A DNA stretch of 64,000 bases from Chitinophagaceae bacterium. GTDB taxonomy: Bacteria; Bacteroidota; Bacteroidia; Chitinophagales; Chitinophagaceae. Where the stretch lies: positions 124,001-188,000 of the forward strand of contig JADJVB010000012.1 in NCBI GenBank assembly GCA_016710745.1, given 5' to 3'. The notes below the pieces were generated by a model. It was given only the letters and a program-made list of their open reading frames with translations. It ran no database searches and was not told the DNA's origin. Of the stretch, positions 52,790 to 60,439 are shown piece after piece; the first letter of the stretch is position 1; every line of letters starts with the position of its first letter. The position numbers were made by a program, and so were the translations under genes.

Positions 52790-54022
52790 ATGATACATAT
52801 GAAATATATAACCAAAAGAATTAAAATTCATTTTTTGCTGGGGATTACAGCGGCGATGTTGATTTTATCTTCTTGTAATAAGGATCTGGAGCAATTTCCG
52901 GCGCCTGAGGTTGTTGCACCGGCAGGTGATGCTTTGGGCGTAACCATTTCAAAAATTGCGGATGACAGTTTGTATTATAAATTGATATTGAGGGCTGGAG
53001 CAACTACGTTAGCTACGATAAATAACAAGTCGTTACGCTTCACCATGTTTGTGCCTAATAATGCAGCAATGAGGCAAGCGCTTGTGGCTCTGGGGGCTCC
53101 TCCCGCACAACCCGATGCGGTTTATGTTGGATTTATTAACACGTTTGTGCCGGTAACTACGGCTGCCAGTATAGTAAATTTCAATATAATCGCCCAAACG
53201 ATAACAACGGCCAGTATTCCAAATACGTTTCCTAATTTCTTTTATCCAACCAATTTAAATCCAACCTCGGGTGCCAGTTTTAACCCATTGGTGAGGTTAT
53301 TAACTTTTCCAAGTACCCGTAATGGCAACTGGATAAATAATATTCCATTACTGGCTGTAAATTTACCGGCCGCCAATGGCGTGATACATACCGCGGCAGC
53401 GTTGCCGGCACCACCGCAAAAGGTATTAGCACAGAGAATTTTTGCAGATGCTGATATGACTTATTTAGCTGCTGCTTTTCAGCGTGCAGACAGTGGCGTT
53501 GCACCTACAACATCAGCAAGTTTGGTTTGGGTGCTAAGTAATTTTGGCCCAAATGTTACTGTGTTTGCACCAACCAATGCAGCATTTCAAAATTTAATAT
53601 TCGGGCTGGTTTACCAACAGGTTTTTGCTGCAACAGGCAGTGTAGCTATAGCTACAGCACAGGCAAACGGTGCTGTGGCAGCTGGCCCTGCTTTTTTAAG
53701 TACAAATAATGTTTCTACCCAGTTGGTTAAAGGCATAGTAGTTTATCATATGTTGGGCAGCAGGGCATTCCTGAACAACTTTCCAACCACTGCAACATCA
53801 TATCCAACTTTGTTGAATGGAGGAATACCAACACATCCGGGTGTAAGCCTGGCGTGCACTTTTACCGGCCCGTTTGTTAGCGCTGCAACTGTGAAAGGTG
53901 CTGCAAATGCAACAGCTTCCACTATTTTAATTAACCCTACACCTGAGCCAAATGGTACAAGTGATCAGTTTTTTGTAAACGGAACGATACATAAAATAAA
54001 CCAGGTGTTATTACCACAATAA
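52790..54022 (+). CDS. Fasciclin (FAS1) domain lipoprotein
   Basis: A 410-residue lipoprotein. A hydrophobic signal (IHFLLGITAAMLILSSC) has its Cys near residue 29 and is followed by NKDLEQFPAPE. Two FAS1-like modules are visible by their H1/H2-type strings: LRFTMFVPNNAAMRQALVAL in the first and NVTVFAPTNAAFQNLIFGLV with VKGIVVYHMLGSRAF and FFVNGTIHKINQVLL in the second. FAS1 domains mediate adhesion or ligand binding at surfaces. An alternative start at 52799 gives a shorter N-region. The gene is just behind the TonB receptor, so a joint uptake or adhesion role is inferred. Confidence 0.88.
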   Translation: MIHMKYITKRIKIHFLLGITAAMLILSSCNKDLEQFPAPEVVAPAGDALGVTISKIADDSLYYKLILRAGATTLATINNKSLRFTMFVPNNAAMRQALVALGAPPAQPDAVYVGFINTFVPVTTAASIVNFNIIAQTITTASIPNTFPNFFYPTNLNPTSGASFNPLVRLLTFPSTRNGNWINNIPLLAVNLPAANGVIHTAAALPAPPQKVLAQRIFADADMTYLAAAFQRADSGVAPTTSASLVWVLSNFGPNVTVFAPTNAAFQNLIFGLVYQQVFAATGSVAIATAQANGAVAAGPAFLSTNNVSTQLVKGIVVYHMLGSRAFLNNFPTTATSYPTLLNGGIPTHPGVSLACTFTGPFVSAATVKGAANATASTILINPTPEPNGTSDQFFVNGTIHKINQVLLPQ

Positions 54023-54033
54023 TATCTTGATAA

Positions 54034-54077
54034 ATAAATAAAACGGGCTTCTGATTTCAGAAGCCCGTTTTATTTAT
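54034..54077. terminator. Bidirectional terminator, 21-bp perfect stem
   Basis: Arms 54034-54054 and 54057-54077 are exact inverted copies with a 2-base centre; GC core CGGGCTTCTGA, AT-rich ends giving a U tract in both directions. It lies between the convergent fasciclin and ychF genes. Confidence 0.92.
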
Positions 54078-54090
54078 ACTTTATTTTCAA

Positions 54091-55188
54091 TTACACATTG
54101 AACCGGAAATGCATCACATCTCCATCCTGTACCAGGTACTCCTTTCCCTCGATCCGTAATCTTCCGTTTTCGCGACAGGCTGCTTCGGATTTGTATTTTA
54201 AAAAGTCATCGTAAGCAATTACTTCGGCCTTGATAAAGCCTTTTTCAAAATCAGTATGGATCACACTGGCTGCCTGTGGTGCCTTCCAGCCTTTCTCTAT
54301 GGTCCAGGCCCTTACTTCCTGCACACCGGCGGTAAAGTAGGTTGACAGGTTCAATAGTTTATAAGTAGAGTGGATCAGCCTGTCCAAAGCCGGTTCGGTC
54401 ATTTTATATTCCTGCATGAACATGGCTTTGTCATCGGCGTCTTCAAACTCAGCGATCTGTGCTTCAATGGCATTGGTCATAACAATAACCTCATTACCTT
54501 CATTTTTAACGGCTTCTGTAAGCGCCGCACTGTATCTGTTGCCGGTATGCATGCTGGCTTCATCCACATTGGCCACGTACAGGATATGTTTATCTGTAAG
54601 TAAAAAAAGATCTGCAATGGCCGATTTTTCCTCTTTACTTAAACCCAGTGTGATGATGTTCTTTCCTTCATCCAAATGTTTTTTGCAGCGGGTGAGTGTT
54701 TCCAGCTCGATCTTCATTTTGGGATCGGTTTTGGCGAGTTTTTCGGTTCGCTGCATTTTTTTCTCAACACTTTCCAGGTCTTTCAGCTGCAATTCAGTTT
54801 CAATGATTTCTTTATCACTTACCGGGTTGATCGGACCTTCATCCCTTAAAATATTGTCGTCTTCAAAACAGCGTACCACATGTATGATGGCGTCCACCTC
54901 GCGTATATTGGCCAAAAACTTATTACCCAGCCCTTCGCCTTTACTGGCGCCTCTTACCAATCCGGCAATATCAACAATTTCGATCTGGGTGGGTACCGTA
55001 CGCTCAGGGATAACCAGTTCGGCCAGCTTGTCCAACCTGGGGTCGGGTACATTTACCAGGCCGGTATTGGGTTCGATGGTACAAAACCGGTAGTTGCTGG
55101 CCTGTGCCTTGGCGCTGTTACTCACGGCGTTAAATAAAGTTGATTTGCCCACATTGGGTAGTCCTACTATTCCTGCTTTTAAAGCCAT
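54091..55188 (-). CDS. ychF: Redox-regulated ATPase YchF (Obg-family)
   Basis: A 365-residue P-loop ATPase: Walker A GLPNVGKSTLFNAV, switch II IVDIAGLVRGASKGEGLGNK, NVDE in place of the GTP-selecting NKxD (which makes it prefer ATP), a coiled-coil arm (residues about 130-190) and a C-terminal TGS domain (FTAGVQEVRAWTI, EVIAYDDFLKY, YLVQDGDVMHFRFNV). It is cytosolic, ribosome-associated and linked to the oxidative stress response in other bacteria. It is single, with the shared terminator at 54034-54077. Confidence 0.97.
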   Translation of the reverse strand: MALKAGIVGLPNVGKSTLFNAVSNSAKAQASNYRFCTIEPNTGLVNVPDPRLDKLAELVIPERTVPTQIEIVDIAGLVRGASKGEGLGNKFLANIREVDAIIHVVRCFEDDNILRDEGPINPVSDKEIIETELQLKDLESVEKKMQRTEKLAKTDPKMKIELETLTRCKKHLDEGKNIITLGLSKEEKSAIADLFLLTDKHILYVANVDEASMHTGNRYSAALTEAVKNEGNEVIVMTNAIEAQIAEFEDADDKAMFMQEYKMTEPALDRLIHSTYKLLNLSTYFTAGVQEVRAWTIEKGWKAPQAASVIHTDFEKGFIKAEVIAYDDFLKYKSEAACRENGRLRIEGKEYLVQDGDVMHFRFNV

Positions 55189-55200
55189 GTTCTATTTGCT

Positions 55201-55226
55201 ATTTATGATTTACGATTTATGATTTA
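55201..55226. repeat. Heptamer array (ATTTATG/ATTTACG)
   Basis: Three and a half 7-bp units (ATTTATG, ATTTACG, ATTTATG, ATTTA) sit 12 bases upstream of the ychF start, in its probable leader or promoter region. Confidence 0.7.
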
Positions 55227-55357
55227 ATCAGTTTGACACATTACCCATAAATTTGAAAAACTGTAAAATTGGCCGCAAAGGTAAGCAGCTTTGAGTTTAG
55301 ATTTAAAATTGACAATAAATTGCTATTTTCATACAATAGTGAACTTCCGGAGTGATG

Positions 55358-55385
55358 AAATCATCAATCTAAAATCATCAATCTA
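55358..55385. repeat. 14-bp direct repeat (AAATCATCAATCTA x2)
   Basis: Two exact tandem copies of a 14-bp unit (twice seven), just 11 bases before the start of the nucleoside-recognition gene, where a ribosome binding region would be expected. Confidence 0.75.
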
Positions 55386-55395
55386 AAATTTAGGC

Positions 55396-56796
55396 ATGGC
55401 ATTAAGCAGAATTTGGTCGGCATTTATCATCATCGCATTACTAACAGCCGCCGGCAGGTTTATATTCGAACCGGGCCAGCAAAAGATCTTCAGTAACCTG
55501 GTTACCGGTAAAAGTTCAGATACGGTATCCAGCAGGAAAGTGGATTATAACTTATTGCCGGTTACCGTTCAGTCGCAGTTGCAATCCCAATCACAGGCTT
55601 CATGGGGGAAGGAAAAAGTTTTTAAGTCGGCCGATGATCAATACACCGCTTACCGCATGCAATCGGCCAATGGTGTTTTTGAAACAACCAAGGATGCAGT
55701 TAACCTGAGTATTGGCCTGATCGGTATCATGGCTTTATTTATGGGCTTTATGGCTATCGCCGAAAGGGCAGGGGGGATTTCCTTTCTGTCCAGGATTATC
55801 GGCCCGTTTTTTTCAAAAATATTTCCCGATGTGCCCAAAAATCACCCCTCTATGGGGCATATGGTGATGAATTTTTCGGCCAACCTGTTGGGATTGGACA
55901 ATGCAGCCACGCCTTTTGGAATCAAAGCCATGGAGAGCCTGCAGGAGATCAACCCAACAAAGGAAACGGCGTCCAATGCGCAGGTGATGTTTTTATGTTT
56001 ACATGCATCCGGCTTAACGCTGATACCTACGGTGATCATTGCCGACAGGGTTGCACTGAATTCGGCCAATCCAACTTCGATCTTTATTCCCTGCATGATC
56101 GCCACGTTTGTGGCTACGCTGGCAGCGATGTTTATGGTGGCCTGGCGGCAACGAATAAAAATTTTTCAATCGGTTATTTTACTTTGGGTACTGGGTATTT
56201 CAACTGTTTTTGCCGCTTTGATCTTTTATGTAAAAACGCTGGAAGCCGATGGAATAACCCTGTTTTCTACCAGTTTGAGTAATGGCCTCATTTTACTGAT
56301 CTTTATTTTAATTGTACTGGGTGGATTGTATAAAAAGATCGACATATTCGACGCGTTTATCGAAGGCGCAAAAGGAGGTTTTGAAACCGCAGTAAAAATT
56401 ATTCCTTACCTGGTTGGATTATTGGTTGCCATCAGCCTGCTGCGTAACAGCGGGGCTTTTGAATTTGTTTTGGATGGTATTAAAAATCTCTTTGTGATAC
56501 TGGGCGGTGATACCCGTATTGTTGATGGCTTGCCAACGGCTTTGCTTAAACCCTTGAGCGGCAGTGGTGCCCGGGCCATGATGATCGACACCTTAAAAAC
56601 GCATGGCGCCGATTCTTTTGCCGGCAACCTGGCATCGATTTTCAGGGGTTCGGCTGATACCACATTTTATATCATCGCGGTTTATTTTGGCGCAGTAGGC
56701 ATCAAAAATACCCGCTATTCAGTAGCCACTATGTTGCTGGCCGACCTGGCGGGCATTATCACGTCTATTGTTTTGGCATATTTGTTTTTTGGTTGA
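55396..56796 (+). CDS. Nucleoside-recognition (GATE) domain transporter, SpmA-SpmB fusion type
   Basis: A 466-residue integral membrane protein with two homologous halves: an N-terminal half with AVNLSIGLIGIMALFMGFMA, HMVMNFSANLLGLDNAATPFG and MFLCLHASGLTLIPT, and a C-terminal half with FIEGAKGGFETAVKIIPYLV, LPTALLKPLSGSGARAMMID and LASIFRGSADTTFYIIAVYF. In spore formers these are separate spore maturation proteins SpmA and SpmB; non-spore formers carry fusions of unknown transport role. Its 3' end overlaps the convergent hydrolase gene by 32 bases. Confidence 0.88.
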   Translation: MALSRIWSAFIIIALLTAAGRFIFEPGQQKIFSNLVTGKSSDTVSSRKVDYNLLPVTVQSQLQSQSQASWGKEKVFKSADDQYTAYRMQSANGVFETTKDAVNLSIGLIGIMALFMGFMAIAERAGGISFLSRIIGPFFSKIFPDVPKNHPSMGHMVMNFSANLLGLDNAATPFGIKAMESLQEINPTKETASNAQVMFLCLHASGLTLIPTVIIADRVALNSANPTSIFIPCMIATFVATLAAMFMVAWRQRIKIFQSVILLWVLGISTVFAALIFYVKTLEADGITLFSTSLSNGLILLIFILIVLGGLYKKIDIFDAFIEGAKGGFETAVKIIPYLVGLLVAISLLRNSGAFEFVLDGIKNLFVILGGDTRIVDGLPTALLKPLSGSGARAMMIDTLKTHGADSFAGNLASIFRGSADTTFYIIAVYFGAVGIKNTRYSVATMLLADLAGIITSIVLAYLFFG

Positions 56797-58117
56797 TATC
56801 CGGTTTGATTTTGGGATCCCGCTGTAACGAATCATGTTTTTTGGATTCCGGGACTACATTTTTTAACAGGAGTTTGATGCTGTCGGATAAAATTTCGTCA
56901 AGGGATTTGACCACGCCGGTTTCTTCTTCTTCGATAGGGTTATAGTAATTGCCAAAAAGCGAACAAAGTACCTTGGCATGGTAAACAGCCCGGGTAAACC
57001 GGTTGCCGATCACAATGATCGTTGCTTTCTCTTTTATAAGCCTGATAAAGGTTGCATTACTGCCATGCCACCAGCCGTTGTGATAAATTATTTTGTTCCC
57101 GTCAGGAAAAATATTCATGCGCCAACCCAGGCCGTAATTTCTAATGCCGGGTTTTTCGTTGCTATAGGGTGCATAAGCCAGGTCAAGTGTTTCTTTTGTG
57201 AAAAGGGTATGGCCGCTTAATGCCCTGTCCCAGATCAGCAGATCCCGCGGCGTTGTATAAATATTTTTATCGCCGTACACCTGGTCTAAAAAATTAAACG
57301 CTTCCGGCGATCCGCGCCAGTTATAACTGGGCACAGCGGTTGCTGTATCGGCCAATGTAAAAACATAGGTATCGTTCATCTGCAGGGGTTTAAAAAAACT
57401 TCGGCTCAGATAATCGGCATACGTGGTACCCGATAATTTTTCAATCAACAGTGCCAGCAAAGCATAATTGGTATTGCAATACGAAAAGTGCGAATCGGGC
57501 CGTGTAACATCGGGTAATTCTGCCTTTCGGGTTACCAGATAATCCAATACATCGGCATTGCTTACAAAACGGGTCTTATCCCAACCCAATGCATCCATAA
57601 AATAATTATAGTTTGGTAAACCACTTCTGTGATTCAGCAGGCTGCGGATGGTAACGCCCGGATAGTTAAACGATGGGAAATAGGTACTGAATTCATCGTC
57701 GAGATTTACCTTACCTTCCTGCATCAGTTTTAACATAGCCATGGCCGTAAAAGTTTTACTGGCAGAGGCAATATGCAGGGCCGTATTTTGGGTGATGGTA
57801 TCGTTTCCGTGTAAATGCCCCGTGCCACTATATTTTTCAAAAATGATATTCCCCTCTTTGGCAACGATCATTCCTCCATTAAATGATTTTGGTTTTAAAA
57901 CGGTATCGTACCATATTTGGCAAACCTTTTTAATGTGTTCCATTTCGGCAGGTGAAACGCTCCCTGGTTCAGGCAGTTGGATCAGGAGTAAACTGTCGGT
58001 GATATTAATTTCAGCCTTACCCGGCGACTTGCAGGAGGAAGTGAACAGCCATACTGCGACAATTACCAGGCAAAAGGCCGGTAACAATCTGCAAAAACCG
58101 TTTTGAGCTAAAGGCAT
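56765..58117 (-). CDS. Class C beta-lactamase-like serine hydrolase, lipoprotein
   Basis: A 450-residue protein with a lipoprotein signal (CLVIVAVWLFTSSC) and the three serine-hydrolase motifs: SASKTF (SxxK nucleophile), YCN in FSYCNTNYALLALLIEKL (YxN) and the HNGWWHG triad in place of KTG. Such proteins act as DD-peptidases or esterases more often than as beta-lactamases. I prefer the ATG at 58117; an in-frame ATG at 58156 would place coding sequence over the divergent serA promoter. The C-terminal tail is charged and Lys-rich (SLQRDPKIKPDINQK). It overlaps the transporter 3' end. Confidence 0.87.
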   Translation of the reverse strand: MPLAQNGFCRLLPAFCLVIVAVWLFTSSCKSPGKAEINITDSLLLIQLPEPGSVSPAEMEHIKKVCQIWYDTVLKPKSFNGGMIVAKEGNIIFEKYSGTGHLHGNDTITQNTALHIASASKTFTAMAMLKLMQEGKVNLDDEFSTYFPSFNYPGVTIRSLLNHRSGLPNYNYFMDALGWDKTRFVSNADVLDYLVTRKAELPDVTRPDSHFSYCNTNYALLALLIEKLSGTTYADYLSRSFFKPLQMNDTYVFTLADTATAVPSYNWRGSPEAFNFLDQVYGDKNIYTTPRDLLIWDRALSGHTLFTKETLDLAYAPYSNEKPGIRNYGLGWRMNIFPDGNKIIYHNGWWHGSNATFIRLIKEKATIIVIGNRFTRAVYHAKVLCSLFGNYYNPIEEEETGVVKSLDEILSDSIKLLLKNVVPESKKHDSLQRDPKIKPDINQKTNMPKQ

Positions 58118-58143
58118 TATTAAATTTTGAATGATAGATAGAA

Positions 58144-58151
58144 TATATTTG
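58144..58151 (+). promoter_or_regulatory. -7 box (TATATTTG) for serA
   Basis: An exact TAnnTTTG match about 22 bases before the serA ATG, giving a very short leader. It lies in the 56-base divergent gap when the hydrolase start at 58117 is used. Confidence 0.5.
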
Positions 58152-58173
58152 CGCAAAGTACAACGTTACCATC

Positions 58174-59412
58174 ATGACCGAAAAAAAAATAACCAGTTAT
58201 CCCAAAGAAAAGATCAATATTCTCCTGTTGGAAAATATAAGCGACGTGGCAGTGAAGCATTTTAATGATTCGGGTTATGCAAATGTAAAAAAAATAAACG
58301 GAGCTTTAACCGAAGCTGAATTGATCAAGGCCGTAAAGGATATTCACCTGGTAGGTATCAGAAGCAAAACACAGATCACAAAAAAGATTTTGGATGCAGC
58401 ACCTAAACTGCAGGCTATCGGTTGTTTTTGTATTGGCGTAAACCAGGTTGATCTGAAAACAGCCACAAAAAACGGGATTGTGGTATTCAACGCCCCGTAC
58501 AGTAATACTCGTAGTGTAGCCGAACTCGTTATTGGCGCTTCCGTGATGCTCATCAGAAAAATAATCGACAAAAACAAAGCTGCTCATGAAGGGCTTTGGA
58601 TGAAGGATGCCAGCGGCAGTTACGAGTTGCGTGGTAAAACCCTGGGCATTATTGGATACGGAAATATTGGTAAGCAGGTGAGTGTACTGGCCGAAAGCAT
58701 TGGCATGAAGGTAATATTCCACGATATAGAAACCAGGCTGCCACTGGGCAATGCCGAAAGCAGGAAGAGTTTAAAAGACGTGGTGAGCAAAGCCGATATC
58801 GTTACCCTGCATGTGCCCGAACTACCGGGTACTAAAAACCTGATCAATAAAAGCACGTTAAAGCATTTTAAACCCGGCAGCATTTTAATCAATTATGCAA
58901 GGGGCGAAGTGGTTGATCTGGAAGCCTTAAGAAAAGCGTTACTGGATGGGCATTTGTCGGGTGCTGCCATAGACGTGTTTCCGGTTGAACCCGAAAAAAA
59001 TGGAGATCGCTTTTCATCGCCGTTACAGGGCTTACGTAATGTTTTACTTACGCCACATATAGGTGGAAGCACGCAGGAAGCCCAGCTGAATATCGGTGAC
59101 GATGTAAGCAACAAATTACTCAGTTATCTCGAAAAGGGTGTCAGCACCGGATCTCACAGCATACCGGAATTGTCGTTACCCGAACAGGAGGGTACACATC
59201 GCATATTGCACATACATCATAATGTGCCGGGTGTTTTGTCGGAAATTAATACCCAACTCAGTAAACACAAGATCAATATATTAGGGCAATACCTTAAAAC
59301 AAACGATGCCATTGGTTATGTGGTTTTGGATGTTAATAAAAACCTGAGTAAACATGCGCTTGACTTACTACGCCAGGTGAAGTCAACCATAAAAGTAAGG
59401 GTGTTGTATTAA
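58174..59412 (+). CDS. serA: D-3-phosphoglycerate dehydrogenase
   Basis: A 412-residue enzyme for the first step of serine synthesis. It has the substrate-binding domain with GCFCIGVNQVDLKTA, the Rossmann domain LGIIGYGNIGKQVSVLAESI, the catalytic Arg in INYARGEVVDLEAL and His in LLTPHIGGSTQEAQ. A C-terminal ACT domain (HRILHIHHNVPGVLSEINTQ, NILGQYLKTNDAIGYVV) is where serine feedback would bind. Length (about 410) and a single ACT domain match E. coli SerA. It is monocistronic with its own -7 box. Confidence 0.96.
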   Translation: MTEKKITSYPKEKINILLLENISDVAVKHFNDSGYANVKKINGALTEAELIKAVKDIHLVGIRSKTQITKKILDAAPKLQAIGCFCIGVNQVDLKTATKNGIVVFNAPYSNTRSVAELVIGASVMLIRKIIDKNKAAHEGLWMKDASGSYELRGKTLGIIGYGNIGKQVSVLAESIGMKVIFHDIETRLPLGNAESRKSLKDVVSKADIVTLHVPELPGTKNLINKSTLKHFKPGSILINYARGEVVDLEALRKALLDGHLSGAAIDVFPVEPEKNGDRFSSPLQGLRNVLLTPHIGGSTQEAQLNIGDDVSNKLLSYLEKGVSTGSHSIPELSLPEQEGTHRILHIHHNVPGVLSEINTQLSKHKINILGQYLKTNDAIGYVVLDVNKNLSKHALDLLRQVKSTIKVRVLY

Positions 59413-59459
59413 CGGGGTCGGGATGCTGCAAAGGCCCGAACCATTTGCGATGGCTGGTC

Positions 59460-59885
59460 TTATTTTGGCAACTCTACGTAAACTGTAGTGCCAATATTTT
59501 TTTCACTGCTGATTTGTATTTGTGCCCCCATCATTTTTAAAAGGTCTTTAATGATAAGGTAACCCAGGCCATTCCCTTTTTTATTATCTACATTAGCCGA
59601 AGACACGATGAACTGGTCGGCCATGATGTTCTTTATCTGTTCGGGTGTCATGCCGCTTCCTTCGTCCGACACACTGATGGTAATATTGTTCCCGTTTTCT
59701 GATGCCTGGATTGTGATGTCAGCTTTTTCTGAAAAATGGATCGCATTGGTTACCAGGTTGTAGATCAAAATTTTCAGGGGTTCAAAAAACTGGGTGACCT
59801 GCAGTTCGGGTTCAACCCGGTTAGCCAGCTCTATTTTTTTTTGATTAGCCATCGAATTCAGTACGCTGAAGATATGGGTCAGCAT
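59460..59885 (-). pseudogene. Histidine kinase fragment (HATPase domain; 5' part missing)
   Basis: The reverse frame gives the C-terminal ATPase domain of a sensor kinase: N box LIYNLVTNAIHFSEKADITI, G1 VSDEGSGM, G2 KKGNGLGYLIIKDLLKMMGA and the final GTTVYVELPK. The same frame is open upstream to 59987 and still reads kinase-like sequence (STNILNWIKYQNENRRLVKE, the segment normally just after the phospho-accepting His). No start codon or H box occurs there, and the sequence breaks at about 59970-59985. The sensor and dimerisation parts are therefore absent. As it stands it should not signal. Confidence 0.7.
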
Positions 59886-59977
59886 TTCCTGTACATAAAA
59901 TTGTTCTTTAACCAGACGGCGATTCTCATTTTGGTATTTTATCCAGTTCAGGATATTGGTTGATTTAAGAAACCCGG

Positions 59978-60099
59978 GTAAAGGCTTTTACATTGTTGAA
60001 GTGGCTGATGTTAACGGAAACCGACTGACGATTTGTAAAGAGGTAATGCTGAAAGATTTTTCCCGGTTAATGGTTAAATGGAGTTGCCTGAAAAGGTGA
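59978..60099 (+). pseudogene. Possible remnant of a type IX secretion C-terminal sorting domain
   Basis: On the forward strand, starting at the point where the opposing kinase frame ends, about 40 codons read GKGFYIVEVADVNGNRLTIC, then KEVMLKD, and stop at TGA 60097-60099. The pattern (Gly-x-Tyr-Ile-Val, a turn with DxNGN, then Lys-x-x-hydrophobic) resembles the last strands of T9SS type A sorting domains. There is no start codon and no upstream part of the gene, so it appears to be a decapitated 3' end. From 60100 to 60439 I see no gene. Confidence 0.3.
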
Positions 60100-60439
60100 C
60101 TCCATTTTTATAACAGCAACTTTTATAGTAAACGGCTGGTGAATACCGTTAAAATAAATTAAAACAGAATAGTAAAATATTGGAAAATTTACCTGACCAT
60201 ATACCATGAAGTATCTCATAGCCTGCAATGAATTTCCCCCCACGATTCAAACAATCCGGAATGAATAAGACAAAAGCCTTAAGTTAAAAAGAATATCAAA
60301 TAGTCTAAAAGTTAAATACATATAAAAAAATAATGCCTAAAGGGTTTGATTTTAATGAAAAAAATTGGATATTGTACGTAACTTTAGGCTCTATTATTAA
60401 AATTCAGGAGTTTTAACAAACAATTTAACGCGACTAATT

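Noticed and set aside
54416..55093. A 225-codon forward open frame opposite ychF
   Set aside because: Antisense shadow of a strongly conserved gene; its Ser-rich composition mirrors the ychF codons.
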